A stretch of DNA of 64,000 nucleotides, from the NCBI GenBank assembly GCA_035968315.1, contig JAVYIN010000002.1, positions 124,001-188,000 of the forward strand. The letters are read 5' to 3'. The position numbers and the translations under genes were made by a program. This DNA comes from Nitrospira sp. (GTDB lineage: Bacteria > Nitrospirota > Nitrospiria > Nitrospirales > Nitrospiraceae). The notes beneath the pieces were generated by a model. That model was not told the origin of the DNA. It saw nothing but the letters and a program-made list of their open reading frames with translations, and searched no databases. This document shows, piece after piece, positions 1 to 10,461 of this stretch (position 1 is its first letter; every line of letters starts with the position of its first letter).

Positions 1-2221
1 CTGCGATGACCTGATCGAGCGCCTCGTCGGCAGCCTGGCCGCGCACATCGACCACCGTCTGCTCATCCAGCCCCAACCCGCCGCCGGCCGGGAACTTGCG
101 CGGGCTCGATGAGGGCGCCGGGGGAGCGGGCGCAGCCGCCCCGCGCGCCACACCGACGAGATTGGCGACGGTGGCCAATACTTCGCCCTCGCCCACTTTG
201 ACGCGAACCCGCTTCTTTCCTTGCGGCGCTTCCAGCAAACTCCCGGTCAGGCCCAACCCTGAAATTTCCACCTGATCGCCGATACTCAGCTGCGCGAGAG
301 GAATCGGTTCGCCCGCCGGCGCCAGTTCTTGCTTGGCCTGCGCCTCCATCTCGCTCAACCGCTGTTTTGTTTCCTTGGCCTTGATCAGCTTTTGCTCGCG
401 CTTGAACTCATCGACGGTCGCCTGCACCTCAGCCCGGGCGCGCTGAAACTGCTCGCCGATTTTTTTCTTGAGCCCCTTGCGGGCCTCCTGCTCGGCTTCT
501 TCCAATCGTGCTTGCAGGGCTTTCGCTTCACTGGCCGCCTGTTCGGCTTCTGCTCTGGCTTGCCGCGCCCTCGCGGCGTCTTCAGCCAGCTGGCGCTGTT
601 TCTGCTGCAAGTCGGCCATCAGATCTTCCAGCCGCCGATCTTCATGGCGCAGCCGCTGGCGCGCATCGGTCAAAATGGCTTCATCCATGCCCAGCCGCCC
701 GGCAATCTCCAGCGCCGATGAGCCGCCGGGAATCCCCAAGAACAAGCGATAGGTCGGCGCCAGACGCGTCACGTCGAATTCCACGCTGGCGTTGGCAAAC
801 CCCGCCGTGGTCTGCGCCAATTCTTTCAAAGGGCCATAGTGCGTCGTGACGACGACCTTCATGTTCAGCGACGCCAAATGGCAGAGCAGCGCTTCCGCCA
901 GCGCCGCGCCTTCTAGCGGATCGGTCGAGGTGACCGGCTCATCGAGCAAGACCAGCGAATGAGCGCGCTGGCCCACAAATCGCCTGGACTCGGAGAGCAG
1001 CTGCACCATCTGCGACATGTGCGCGGAGAAACTGGAGAGGTCCCGGCTCAGATCCTGCGCGTCGCCAATGTCGGCATAGAGATCGGGAAAAATCGCCATC
1101 TCGGATTCCGGCGCACAGGGCAGATGCAGCCCGGCCCGCACCATCAACGAAAACAATCCCACAATCTTCAGCGTCACCGTCTTGCCGCCGGTGTTGGGGC
1201 CGGAAATCACGAGGGCACGGATGGATTCATCGAGCAGGATGTCGTTGGGCACGACCTGCTCTTTGGCCAGCATCAACAGCGGATGCCGGGCCTGCTTCAG
1301 CATCACCCGTCCGCAATCATTGAGCGAGACCGGACTGGCCTTGAGCCGCCGGCTGAGGGCCGCCTTGGCCTGGAGGCAATCGAGTTCGGTCAAGACCTCG
1401 ATGCCGGCCTGTAGAGGCTCCGCATGAGCCGACACGAGCAGGGAGAGTTCGCGCAGGATGCGCCGCACTTCCCGATCAATCTCCAGATCGGCGACCTTGA
1501 TCGAGTTGTTCAATTCCACCAGCTCGCGGGGCTCGAGAAACACCGTCGCGCCGCTGGCCGACACATCGTGCACGATGCCGGGCATGCGCCCGCGCATGTC
1601 GGCCTTCACCGGCACCACATAGCGGCCCTCGCGCTGCGCAAAGTAGGATTCTTGCAGGACCTCTTCATAACGGCTGGAGTGCAGAATGCGATCCAGCTGT
1701 TCCCGCATGCGCTGTTTCAACTCCTGGGCCGCATGGGTGAGCCGCCGCAATTCGGGGCTCGCCGACTCTTTCATCGCGCCGTCCGGCTGAATCGCCGCAT
1801 CCAACGCCCGCTGGAGCCCCTGCAACTCCCTCGTCCACTGCAACGGACCGGCCACCGCGGCGACGGCAGGCGCAGCGTGTTGATGACGGCCGGCAAACCG
1901 CGCCACCTCTTCCATCAGACTGAGCACGAGCCCGCAGTCGCGCAGCTCGATCGTTTCAAGCACCCCGCCTTTATGGGCGCGCTCGACGACCTCACGCACA
2001 TCCGGACACGATAAAACGGGAGCAGGATCGCTGCCCTCCCCGAGCCTGAGCCACTCCGTCGTCTCCTGTTGCCGCTGGATCAGGAGATCCAGCTCGTTTT
2101 CGACGGCCAACGTCCGGCAGCGCGCCGCGCCCAAGGCGGACTGCGCCCCTTGCGCCAAGCAGTCGAGCAACCGGGGCCACTCCAAGGCCTGCGCCGCTTT
2201 TTCCGAGAGTGTGTGATTCAT
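1..2221 (-). CDS. mutS2: Endonuclease MutS2 (3' end outside window)
   Basis: MutS2 is a homodimeric DNA-structure-binding ATPase and nuclease that suppresses homologous recombination; in some bacteria it also rescues collided ribosomes. About 740 codons are visible from the ATG at 2221. The N-terminal helical core region is followed by the MutS-family Walker A motif (ISGPNTGGKT, around residue 339), then a long charged coiled-coil stretch. At the window edge the frame enters a C-terminal Smr nuclease domain (DVRGQAADEALDQVI). The stop and the rest of Smr lie beyond base 1. The order MutS core, ATPase, coiled coil, Smr separates it from MutS, which has no Smr domain. It is divergent from gap. 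Confidence 0.93.
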   Translation of the reverse strand, partial: MNHTLSEKAAQALEWPRLLDCLAQGAQSALGAARCRTLAVENELDLLIQRQQETTEWLRLGEGSDPAPVLSCPDVREVVERAHKGGVLETIELRDCGLVLSLMEEVARFAGRHQHAAPAVAAVAGPLQWTRELQGLQRALDAAIQPDGAMKESASPELRRLTHAAQELKQRMREQLDRILHSSRYEEVLQESYFAQREGRYVVPVKADMRGRMPGIVHDVSASGATVFLEPRELVELNNSIKVADLEIDREVRRILRELSLLVSAHAEPLQAGIEVLTELDCLQAKAALSRRLKASPVSLNDCGRVMLKQARHPLLMLAKEQVVPNDILLDESIRALVISGPNTGGKTVTLKIVGLFSLMVRAGLHLPCAPESEMAIFPDLYADIGDAQDLSRDLSSFSAHMSQMVQLLSESRRFVGQRAHSLVLLDEPVTSTDPLEGAALAEALLCHLASLNMKVVVTTHYGPLKELAQTTAGFANASVEFDVTRLAPTYRLFLGIPGGSSALEIAGRLGMDEAILTDARQRLRHEDRRLEDLMADLQQKQRQLAEDAARARQARAEAEQAASEAKALQARLEEAEQEARKGLKKKIGEQFQRARAEVQATVDEFKREQKLIKAKETKQRLSEMEAQAKQELAPAGEPIPLAQLSIGDQVEISGLGLTGSLLEAPQGKKRVRVKVGEGEVLATVANLVGVARGAAAPAPPAPSSSPRKFPAGGGLGLDEQTVVDVRGQAADEALDQVIA

Positions 2222-2398
2222 CACAGCATCAACAATCGGTGACCAACGTGAGGATGGCAGGACTCTAGCGAAGAGGCCGAGCGAGAAGCAAGGCGACCGG
2301 CAATTCAAGACGGTTTCCGCCGGGAATTCTACTGAGCGCCAGCGCGTGAAAACACGGCAAACACAGGGTTTTCAGCGCATATTCCTCCTTCGTATAGC

Positions 2399-3497
<1,099 letters not shown>

Positions 3498-3528
3498 CCG
3501 CACACAGCGGGCTGAAGAAGGAGCACGG

Positions 3529-4725
3529 ATGAACCTGCGGAAGCAAACCATCGACGATGTGGCTTTGCGCGGAAAGCGCGTGATCATCCGTGCCGACTTC
3601 AATGTTCCCCTCGACGACTCGCTCCAGATTACGGATGACACACGCATCCGTTCGACCCTTCCCACGATCAACCGGGTCGTCGATGAAGGCGCCAAAGTCA
3701 TCCTCTGTTCGCACCTTGGGCGCCCCAAAGGGGCCTTCGACCCCAAATACAGCCTGGCGCCCGTCGCCAAGCGGCTGAGCCGCCTGCTGGGCAAGGAAGT
3801 CCTGTTCGCGCCGGACTGCATCGGCCCCGCCGCCGAGAAGCTGGTCGCCAAGATGAATCCCGGCGACGTGCTGCTCCTGGAAAATCTTCGTTTTCATCCC
3901 GGCGAAGAGAAAAACGACGAGGCCTTCTCCAAAGCACTGGCATCCCTGGGCGATGTGTTTATCAACGATGCGTTCGGCGCGGCGCACCGTGCGCACGCCT
4001 CGACCGTCGGCATCACGAAATTCATCAAAGACTCGGCCGCCGGCGCACTCCTCAAAAAGGAAATCGAATACCTGGAAGGGGCCGTCGAAAATCCGGTCCG
4101 CCCCTTCGTGGCGATCCTCGGAGGCGCCAAAGTCTCCGGCAAAATCGGCGTCATTGAAAACCTCGGGAAACGGGTCGATAAGGTCATCATCGGCGGCGGC
4201 ATGGCCTTTACCTTCCTCAAGGCCAAGGGGCTGGAAATCGGGAACTCCCTGGTCGAGAACGACATGCTCGATTTTGCGCGCGGCATCGAAGACCACGCGC
4301 TCTCACGGGGCGTGAAGTTCTACCTGCCCGTCGATTGCGTGGTGGCGGCCAGCCGGGAGCCCGGCGCGGAAACGAAAATCGTGCCGGTTCAGGAAATTCC
4401 CAAAGGCTGGTACGGCCTCGACATCGGCCCGGCCTCGGTCAAACTGTTCAGTGAAGCCCTGCAAGATGCCAAAACCATTCTGTGGAACGGACCGATGGGC
4501 ATGTTTGAAATCGACGCCTTCGCCCGCGGCACCCTCTCGGTGGCGCATGCCGTCGCCAATGCCTATGCGCTGACGATCGTCGGCGGCGGCGAAACCGCGA
4601 TGGCCATCCACCGCGCAGGCGAGTCCGACAGCATCTCCTTTATTTCCACCGGCGGCGGCGCCGCCCTGGAGCTGCTGGAAGGCAAACAACTTCCAGGGCT
4701 CGCCGCGCTGCCGGACCGGGCCTAA
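3529..4725 (+). CDS. pgk: Phosphoglycerate kinase
   Basis: Pgk transfers phosphate between 1,3-bisphosphoglycerate and ADP, the step after Gap. The 398-residue length is normal. N-terminal substrate-binding motifs RADFNVP (21-27) and SHLGRPKG (61-68) are present. The C-terminal nucleotide domain carries the glycine-rich GGGETA and STGGGA segments. A GAAGGAG ribosome-binding site sits just before the ATG. It is cotranscribed with gap upstream and tpiA downstream. Confidence 0.98.
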   Translation: MNLRKQTIDDVALRGKRVIIRADFNVPLDDSLQITDDTRIRSTLPTINRVVDEGAKVILCSHLGRPKGAFDPKYSLAPVAKRLSRLLGKEVLFAPDCIGPAAEKLVAKMNPGDVLLLENLRFHPGEEKNDEAFSKALASLGDVFINDAFGAAHRAHASTVGITKFIKDSAAGALLKKEIEYLEGAVENPVRPFVAILGGAKVSGKIGVIENLGKRVDKVIIGGGMAFTFLKAKGLEIGNSLVENDMLDFARGIEDHALSRGVKFYLPVDCVVAASREPGAETKIVPVQEIPKGWYGLDIGPASVKLFSEALQDAKTILWNGPMGMFEIDAFARGTLSVAHAVANAYALTIVGGGETAMAIHRAGESDSISFISTGGGAALELLEGKQLPGLAALPDRA

Positions 4726-4769
4726 CCGTCTCCACAGCTCGCGCTGGACGCCCGCGACCAAAGGACACC

Positions 4770-5543
4770 GTGCGCACACCGCTGATCGCCGGCAACTGGA
4801 AAATGAACAAGACCGCGTCGGAAGCGGCTCGCTTCGCGCGCGAGCTGGTTCAGGCCCCGTTGTCCACTGCCGCCATCGACATCGTGATCGCCCCGCCCTT
4901 TACGGCGCTGGCCGCTGTCAGGGATGCGCTTGGCCACGCCGCGTCGATCGCACTGGGCGCACAAAACCTCCATTGGGAAACCCAGGGGGCCTTCACCGGA
5001 GAAATCTCCGCGCCCATGCTCAAAGACCTGGGCTGCCGATACGTCATTCTGGGGCATTCCGAACGGCGCGCCCAATTCGGAGAGCAGGACGATCTGATCC
5101 GTAAAAAGCTCCTCGCCGCGCTCACGCACGGGTTGAACCCGATTCTCTGCGTCGGGGAATCACTTGGCGAACGGGAATCCGGCACAACCGCCACCGTCAT
5201 CGAGCGGCAGCTAAAGGGATGCCTGGCGGGATTCGAGCCGGCCCAGCTGGCGCCGCTGACCATCGCCTATGAACCGGTCTGGGCCATCGGAACGGGAAAA
5301 GCCGCCACGCCTGAGCAAGCCGTCAACGTACATCAGCTGATCCGGCGCGCCCTCGCAACAGGCTGGTCGGCCGCCGTGGCCGCTGGAGCACGCATTCTCT
5401 ACGGCGGCAGCGTGACTCCGCAAAACGTGGAGGGGTTCCTGGCCTTTTCCGACATTGATGGCGCATTGGTCGGTGGAGCTTGCCTCCAGGTCGATTCCTT
5501 TGCTACTATCGTCCGACTCGCTCAAAAACGAATAGGACATTAA
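4770..5543 (+). CDS. tpiA: Triosephosphate isomerase
   Basis: TpiA interconverts dihydroxyacetone phosphate and glyceraldehyde-3-phosphate. The protein has 257 residues, the usual TIM-barrel size. Catalytic residues are visible as K11 (GNWKMN), H96 (ILGHSERR) and E168 (AYEPVWAIGTG), with the phosphate-binding YGGSV loop near the C-terminus. Translation starts at GTG, preceded by AAAGGA. The stop codon is two bases before the secG start, which suggests translational coupling. Confidence 0.97.
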   Translation: MRTPLIAGNWKMNKTASEAARFARELVQAPLSTAAIDIVIAPPFTALAAVRDALGHAASIALGAQNLHWETQGAFTGEISAPMLKDLGCRYVILGHSERRAQFGEQDDLIRKKLLAALTHGLNPILCVGESLGERESGTTATVIERQLKGCLAGFEPAQLAPLTIAYEPVWAIGTGKAATPEQAVNVHQLIRRALATGWSAAVAAGARILYGGSVTPQNVEGFLAFSDIDGALVGGACLQVDSFATIVRLAQKRIGH

Positions 5544-5545
5544 CA

Positions 5546-5887
5546 ATGCTGTATACGCTCGTAGTGATTCTTCATGTATTCGTCTGTTTCCTGATGATCG
5601 GCGCGATCCTGCTGCAATCGGGAAAGGGCGCGGAAATCGGCGCGGCCTTTGGCGGATCCAGCCAGACCGTCTTCGGCAGCCGCGGCCCGGCGAACTTCCT
5701 GAGCAAACTCACCGTCATCGTCGCCGCCGTGTTCATGCTGACCTCGTTCAGCCTGGCCATCCTGGCGAAGCAACGGAACTTCTCCTCGACCGTCATCGAC
5801 CTCAATTCGAAAGACACGCCTGCCGCACCGGCGGCTCCGCCGGCGGAGACGAAGCCGGCCAGCGACGCGCCAGCGGCCGCTCACTAG
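5546..5887 (+). CDS. secG: Protein translocase subunit SecG
   Basis: SecG is the small inner-membrane subunit of the SecYEG channel and assists SecA-driven export. The 113-residue protein has two predicted membrane helices (about 3-22 and 52-72) flanking the conserved loop with LLQSGKGAEIGAAFGG. An Ala/Pro-rich tail follows. The ATG at 5546 lies two bases after the tpiA stop and gives a normal N-terminus; a longer in-frame version would begin inside tpiA and is unlikely. Linkage of secG to tpiA is common in bacteria. Confidence 0.95.
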   Translation: MLYTLVVILHVFVCFLMIGAILLQSGKGAEIGAAFGGSSQTVFGSRGPANFLSKLTVIVAAVFMLTSFSLAILAKQRNFSSTVIDLNSKDTPAAPAAPPAETKPASDAPAAAH

Positions 5888-5938
5888 ACACACCTGTTTC
5901 TTCCTGATCGAACCGCTCTATGATTGAAATGATGGCGC

Positions 5939-5968
5939 CCCGCGTGAGCCGAAACGGCTACACGCGGG
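5939..5968. terminator. Hairpin between convergent secG and ilvE
   Basis: CCCGCGTG-AGCCG pairs across an AAA loop with CGGCT-A-CACGCGGG, a 13-bp stem with one bulge. It overlaps the ilvE stop codon. There is no clear T tract on either strand, so terminator function is inferred from its position between convergent genes. Confidence 0.35.
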
Positions 5969-6872
5969 TCAGCCAGGCTTGATGGGCCGGATCTTCGCCG
6001 CGCACGATGGCGAAAAAGGCCTTTTGGAGGGCCAGCGTGACCGGGCCGGGCTTGCCGGTTCCGATGCGCCGGTTATCGATTTCCCGCACCGGTGTCAGCT
6101 CCGCCGCGGTGCCGGTTACAAACACTTCGTCCGCCACATACATCTCGTCGCGGGTAAACCGCTCTTCCACCACCGGGATATTGCGTTCACGCGCCAGCTC
6201 CATCACGGAGCTTCTGGTAATCCCCTCTAGAATCGACGTCAGCGGCGTCGTCTTGAGCTTGCCTCGGCGAACGATAAAAATATTTTCTCCGGTCCCTTCC
6301 GAGACATACCCCTCCGGGTCGAGCATAATCGCTTCATCATACCCGTCCACTTTGGCTTCCCGCTTGGCCAGGATCGAGTTCACGTAGTACCCGGAAATCT
6401 TTCCCCGCGTCATGGACACATTCACATGATGCCGGGTAAAGGACGAGACCCGCGCACGCATCCCGTTGGCCAGCGCATCGTCACCCAAATAGGCGCCCCA
6501 CCGCCAGGCCGCGATGGCAATCCGGATCGGATTGTTCCCCGGATGCACACCCATGGCGCCATAGCCGATATAGACCAGCGGCCGGATGTAGCAGGCATCG
6601 AGGCGATTGGCCCGCACCGTCTCGACGATGGCGTCCGCGATCTGCTTGCGATCGTACGGCATCTCCATCATCCCGATATGCGCGGAGTCGAACAGCCGGT
6701 CGACATGCTCCTGAAGACGGAAAATCGCGGAACCGGACTGTCCCTTGTAACAGCGGATCCCTTCAAACGCGGCGAGTCCGTAATGCAGCGAATGGGTCAA
6801 AATATGGACGTTGGCATCCGCCCAGGGCACCAACTTGCCATCCATCCAAATCTTCTCGACTGGCTCCAGCAT
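5958..6872 (-). CDS. ilvE: Branched-chain amino acid aminotransferase
   Basis: This PLP enzyme makes the last transamination step to leucine, isoleucine and valine with glutamate as donor. The 304 residues match fold-type IV aminotransferases. The Schiff-base lysine is K158 in MTRGKISGYY. The family motifs EGIRCY (38-43) and GYVSEGTGENIF, with the cofactor-phosphate-binding ITR region, are present. A ribosome-binding AGGAG lies nine bases before the ATG. It converges with secG and is followed on the same strand by a PilZ gene upstream of it. D-amino acid aminotransferase is less likely because the length and motifs fit IlvE. Confidence 0.95.
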   Translation of the reverse strand: MLEPVEKIWMDGKLVPWADANVHILTHSLHYGLAAFEGIRCYKGQSGSAIFRLQEHVDRLFDSAHIGMMEMPYDRKQIADAIVETVRANRLDACYIRPLVYIGYGAMGVHPGNNPIRIAIAAWRWGAYLGDDALANGMRARVSSFTRHHVNVSMTRGKISGYYVNSILAKREAKVDGYDEAIMLDPEGYVSEGTGENIFIVRRGKLKTTPLTSILEGITRSSVMELARERNIPVVEERFTRDEMYVADEVFVTGTAAELTPVREIDNRRIGTGKPGPVTLALQKAFFAIVRGEDPAHQAWLTRV

Positions 6873-7001
6873 CGAATAGCACTCCTCTACGACATGGCCG
6901 ACGACGGGGAAAAAAGAATTCGCAGACTATAACGTGGGGGTCGAGAAGGGGTCAAGCGAGCCGCGCTCCGCCAACACCGTAGACGCGCGGTCTGAATTGA
7001 A

Positions 7002-7346
7002 TTACGAAGAAGCGCAATAGGACCGCAGGCGGGAGCTCAGAAACGTCCCGACACGCTCCTCGCCGTCCGGACTCACGGTCACGATCTTCGCCCCGAAGAG
7101 CAGCCCGCGAACCCACCGGACCACCACACGCTGAATTTCGACCGGCTCATCCTTGTCCGGCAGTGACAGCCGCAGCACCAGCTCCATCCCCGGCACCACT
7201 TGATGATCGCCGAGCACGCGCATCCCCTTTCTGGACATATTCACCACCGTCCCTTTGCCCAGAAATTCGCCCCCCATGTAATACAGAAGACAACGGACAG
7301 GAATACGGTGGTAGGCTCGAATGATGAATCGCGTGGTCTGAGGCAT
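7002..7346 (-). CDS. PilZ domain protein
   Basis: A 114-residue single-domain PilZ protein, a probable cyclic-di-GMP receptor. The signature is intact: an arginine pair in YHRIPVRC near the N-terminus and NMSRKGMRV about 25 residues later, matching RxxxR and (D/N)xSxxG. The rest is a beta-barrel-like stretch ending in a short helix. The ATG at 7346 is chosen because AGGAG lies eight bases upstream; an in-frame GTG three codons earlier lacks this spacing. The target is not evident from the neighbours. HD-GYP proteins elsewhere in the window show that the cell uses cyclic-di-GMP. Confidence 0.85.
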   Translation of the reverse strand: MPQTTRFIIRAYHRIPVRCLLYYMGGEFLGKGTVVNMSRKGMRVLGDHQVVPGMELVLRLSLPDKDEPVEIQRVVVRWVRGLLFGAKIVTVSPDGEERVGTFLSSRLRSYCASS

Positions 7347-7515
7347 CCCTCTCACTCCTGCTCAATAATCTGTAATACCGGCACATCCATCTGCCCTGAC
7401 ACGTCAGAGAATACGTCCAAAAACATCCGCTCTCATAGCCCACAAAAGAGGGGGAGGCACGATGATCGAGGCGACACATACCCTCCCTGCACAGATCAGC
7501 CATTGAAGCCGTCGC

Positions 7516-7544
7516 TTGACACTCTACAGAACCCTATGTTACAC
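7516..7544 (+). promoter_or_regulatory. Possible promoter of the rplU operon
   Basis: A perfect TTGACA at 7516-7521 lies about 50 bases before rplU. No good -10 sits at 17 bases (TTACAC), and the TATGTT at 7535 is too close, so the exact start is uncertain. Confidence 0.35.
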
Positions 7545-7573
7545 AAGGCGTTCCTGTTGGGAGGAATATAGCA

Positions 7574-7888
7574 ATGTACGCGATCATTGAGACAGGCGGT
7601 AAGCAGTATCGAGTTGAAACAGGCTCTCTGTTGCAAGTTGCCTCATTGGAGGGTGACGTGGGAGCTTCGGTGGAGCTGGATCAAGTCCGGCTCGTCCACG
7701 GTGAAGGTGGCGTCGTCATCGGGCAGCCGTTGGTCCCAGGGGCCAAGGTGACCGCTGAAATCGTCCGTCACGGGCGTACCCGATCCATCACCGTATTCAA
7801 GAAGAAGCGGCGGAAGGGCTACCGGCGCACCCGCGGGCATCGTCAGGGCTTCACCAGCTTGCGCGTAACCGGCATTGCAACGGCATAA
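7574..7888 (+). CDS. rplU: 50S ribosomal protein L21
   Basis: L21 is a component of the large ribosomal subunit that contacts 23S rRNA. The 104-residue protein starts MYAIIETGGKQYRVE and ends with the basic KKRRKGYRRTRGHRQ segment typical of the family. A strong GGGAGGA ribosome-binding site precedes the ATG. The order rplU-rpmA-obgE is very widely conserved and is intact here. Confidence 0.98.
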   Translation: MYAIIETGGKQYRVETGSLLQVASLEGDVGASVELDQVRLVHGEGGVVIGQPLVPGAKVTAEIVRHGRTRSITVFKKKRRKGYRRTRGHRQGFTSLRVTGIATA

Positions 7889-7910
7889 GCACGTATAAGA
7901 AGGACTTGCC

Positions 7911-8174
7911 ATGGCAACAAATAAAGGCGGCGGATCATCACGGAACGGGCGGGATAGTAATCCACAATATCTGGGCGTGAAGGCCTATGGCGGACAAACC
8001 GTCACAGCCGGCAGCATCATCGTCCGTCAGCGCGGCACGAAGTTTTTCCCGGGATTCAATGTCGATCTCGGCAGAGATCACACGTTGTTCGCCAAGGTGA
8101 CCGGCGTAGTGAAGTTCGAAGGTGGGCGCGACAGACGAAAAGTCAGCGTGTACCCCGCCCCTGCCCAATCCTAG
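7911..8174 (+). CDS. rpmA: 50S ribosomal protein L27
   Basis: L27 reaches the peptidyl-transferase centre with its N-terminus. The 87-residue protein begins [16 protein letters not shown] and contains the conserved [14 protein letters not shown]. There is no N-terminal cleavable extension like that of Firmicutes L27. It lies 22 bases after rplU with AGAAGGA before the start. Confidence 0.98.
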   Translation: MATNKGGGSSRNGRDSNPQYLGVKAYGGQTVTAGSIIVRQRGTKFFPGFNVDLGRDHTLFAKVTGVVKFEGGRDRRKVSVYPAPAQS

Positions 8175-8218
8175 GCCTCGCTCATTCGCTCTCTTTGAAA
8201 TTCGCTTGAGATCGTATT

Positions 8219-8246
8219 CTGACCCTCCCCTATCAGGGGCAGGGTC
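8219..8246 (+). other. Hairpin between rpmA and obgE
   Basis: GACCCTCCCC and GGGGCAGGGTC pair around a TATCA loop with one bulged base. No T tract follows. It may attenuate or process the transcript between the ribosomal-protein genes and obgE; no function can be assigned from sequence. Confidence 0.4.
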
Positions 8247-8299
8247 AGGTATACTCATCCCTCCATATCCGATCGCGAATGAGCGCTGAAGGACACCGC

Positions 8300-9325
8300 A
8301 TGTTTGTCGATGAAGTTCGAGTCGTAGTAAAAGCCGGGCGAGGCGGAGACGGATCCTGCAGTTTCCGCCGGGAAATGTTCGTGCCCCGAGGCGGACCGGA
8401 TGGAGGAGACGGCGGAAACGGCGGCGACGTCGTATTTGCCGCCTCCCATCGGCTGACCACGCTGCTCGATCTGCGCTACCAAAAACATTACGAAGCAGAA
8501 GACGGACGGCACGGCGGCGCCTCCAACTGCACTGGACGCTGCGGAAAGTCCGTCGTCGTGACGCTGCCGGTGGGCACCGTCATTTACGACGAGGACACCG
8601 GCGACGTCCTGGCCGATCTGGTCGCCGATGGCGATCAAGCCGTCATCGCCCAGGGAGGACGAGGCGGCCGCGGCAACGGGAACTTCGCCACGCCGACCAA
8701 CCGGGTTCCGACGCATTTCGAGCACGGCAAGGAGGGCGAAGAAAAACACCTGCGCCTCGAGCTCAAGCTCCTGGCCGACGTGGGGCTCGTCGGCTTTCCG
8801 AACGCAGGCAAATCCACGCTCATCGCCGCGATCTCGTCGGCGCGGCCCAAAATCGCCGACTATCCATTCACCACCTTGGTGCCGAATCTTGGCGTCGTCC
8901 GCTGGGGATCGGACCGCAGCTTCGTGGTTGCCGATATTCCCGGGTTGATCGAAGGCGCATCGGAAGGCAAGGGATTGGGGATTCAATTCCTCCGCCATAT
9001 CGAACGCACCTCCGTCTTGCTCCATCTGATCGACGTCTCGGAATGGGCGACAGAAGAGCCGGTAACCAGTTTTGAAATTATGCGGCAGGAACTGGATGCC
9101 TACGATAAGACCTTGAACAAGCGCCCCTTCGCGATCGTCGCCACCAAAGTCGATATCAGCGGCGCATCCGATCGCCTGATCCAGCTCCAGGCCTATTGCA
9201 AGCGCCGCAAATACAAATGCTTCCCGGTATCGTCCGCCACCAGAGAAGGACTCGACGAGCTGATCGCGTTCGTCGGAAAGAAAGTGGACAGCCTCAGGAA
9301 CACGCCGTGCGAGACGAACTCCTAA
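8300..9325 (+). CDS. obgE: GTPase ObgE/CgtA
   Basis: Obg is an essential GTPase in late 50S ribosome assembly and stress response. The protein has 341 residues. The glycine-rich Obg fold covers roughly 1-158. The G domain follows with P-loop GFPNAGKST (165-173), the DIPGLIEGA switch and an ATKVD base-recognition motif. There is no long acidic C-terminal extension. The ATG at 8300 is preferred: AAGGA stands six bases upstream, and the product then begins MFVDEV as in orthologues. The end overlaps the proB start. Confidence 0.95.
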   Translation: MFVDEVRVVVKAGRGGDGSCSFRREMFVPRGGPDGGDGGNGGDVVFAASHRLTTLLDLRYQKHYEAEDGRHGGASNCTGRCGKSVVVTLPVGTVIYDEDTGDVLADLVADGDQAVIAQGGRGGRGNGNFATPTNRVPTHFEHGKEGEEKHLRLELKLLADVGLVGFPNAGKSTLIAAISSARPKIADYPFTTLVPNLGVVRWGSDRSFVVADIPGLIEGASEGKGLGIQFLRHIERTSVLLHLIDVSEWATEEPVTSFEIMRQELDAYDKTLNKRPFAIVATKVDISGASDRLIQLQAYCKRRKYKCFPVSSATREGLDELIAFVGKKVDSLRNTPCETNS

Positions 9326-10428
9326 AAAGCGCCAAACGCATCGTCGTCAAAATCGGGAGCAGCCTGATCGCCTCCCGCGCCAGCGGACTCCGCCCCGAAC
9401 AGATCGAACGTCTGGCCGACGAAATCGCCGCGCTCCGGGCGGATGGGCGGGAAGTGCTCGTCGTCTCATCCGGCGCCATCGTGTCCGGCATCAAAAAACT
9501 CCAGCTGAAGGAGTACCCGAAGAACCTGCCGGTGAAACAAGCCGCCGCCGCGGTGGGACAAAGCCGGCTCATGTGGGCCTATGAAAAAGCCTTCGACCGG
9601 CTCAATATCCAAGTCGCCCAAATCTTACTGACCCACCAAGACCTGGCTGACCGCCGCCGGTTTCTGAACGCCCGCTATACCCTCACAGCCCTCATTGGAT
9701 TCGGCGTGCTCCCGATCATCAATGAAAACGATACGGTCGCGGTCGATGAAATTCGCGTCGGCGACAATGACACCCTTGCCGCACAGGTCGCGCATCTCGT
9801 GGATGCCGATCTGCTCGTCATCTTATCCGACGTGGACGGCATGTTTACCGAGGACCCCCGCAAGAATCCGGCCGCCACGCTGATTCCGCTCATCCCCGAA
9901 ATCACCGAAGAAATCGAACGCAAAGCCGGCATGTCCAGCACGTTCGAAGGGACGGGCGGCATGGCGACCAAGGTCCGCGCCGCCAAAAAGGTCGGCGAAT
10001 ACGGCGTGGCAACACTCATCGTGAACGGGCAACAACCGGGCCTGCTCCCTCACGTACTGGCTGGCGGATCTGGCGGCAGCTTGTTTGTGGCGAAAGAGCG
10101 GCGGCTCACGAGCCGCAAGCACTGGATTGCCTTCACCTTGCGGGCGCGGGGACAGATCCGGGTCGATCAGGGAGCCGTCGAGGCGCTCACACAACGGGGC
10201 AAGAGCCTGCTGGCCTCGGGCATCGTCGAGATCACTGGCCCCTTCGAAACCGGCGATCCGGTCAGCTGCCTCGATCAGGACGGAAAGGAATTTGCCAAGG
10301 GTCTCGTGAATTTCTCTTCAGAGTTGCTCGACCGCATGAAGGGACTCAAAACACCCGATATCCAGCAACAGATCGGCCCACAGGAATATGAAGAAGTCAT
10401 TCACCGGGATAATCTGGTCATCCTCTAG
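9307..10428 (+). CDS. proB: Glutamate 5-kinase
   Basis: ProB phosphorylates glutamate in the first step of proline synthesis. From the GTG at 9307 it has 373 residues. The amino acid kinase domain shows VVKIGSSLIA at the start, SSGAIVSG, and INENDTVAVDEIRVGDNDTL pieces for substrate binding. A C-terminal PUA domain covers about 280-365. A CAGGAA site precedes the GTG, and the start overlaps the obgE stop by 19 bases, suggesting coupling. proA is not in the window. The protein would be feedback-inhibited by proline by family analogy. Confidence 0.95.
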   Translation: MRDELLKSAKRIVVKIGSSLIASRASGLRPEQIERLADEIAALRADGREVLVVSSGAIVSGIKKLQLKEYPKNLPVKQAAAAVGQSRLMWAYEKAFDRLNIQVAQILLTHQDLADRRRFLNARYTLTALIGFGVLPIINENDTVAVDEIRVGDNDTLAAQVAHLVDADLLVILSDVDGMFTEDPRKNPAATLIPLIPEITEEIERKAGMSSTFEGTGGMATKVRAAKKVGEYGVATLIVNGQQPGLLPHVLAGGSGGSLFVAKERRLTSRKHWIAFTLRARGQIRVDQGAVEALTQRGKSLLASGIVEITGPFETGDPVSCLDQDGKEFAKGLVNFSSELLDRMKGLKTPDIQQQIGPQEYEEVIHRDNLVIL

Positions 10429-10461
10429 AACCATGCGGCGCGGGATCGTGACTACGGCGTT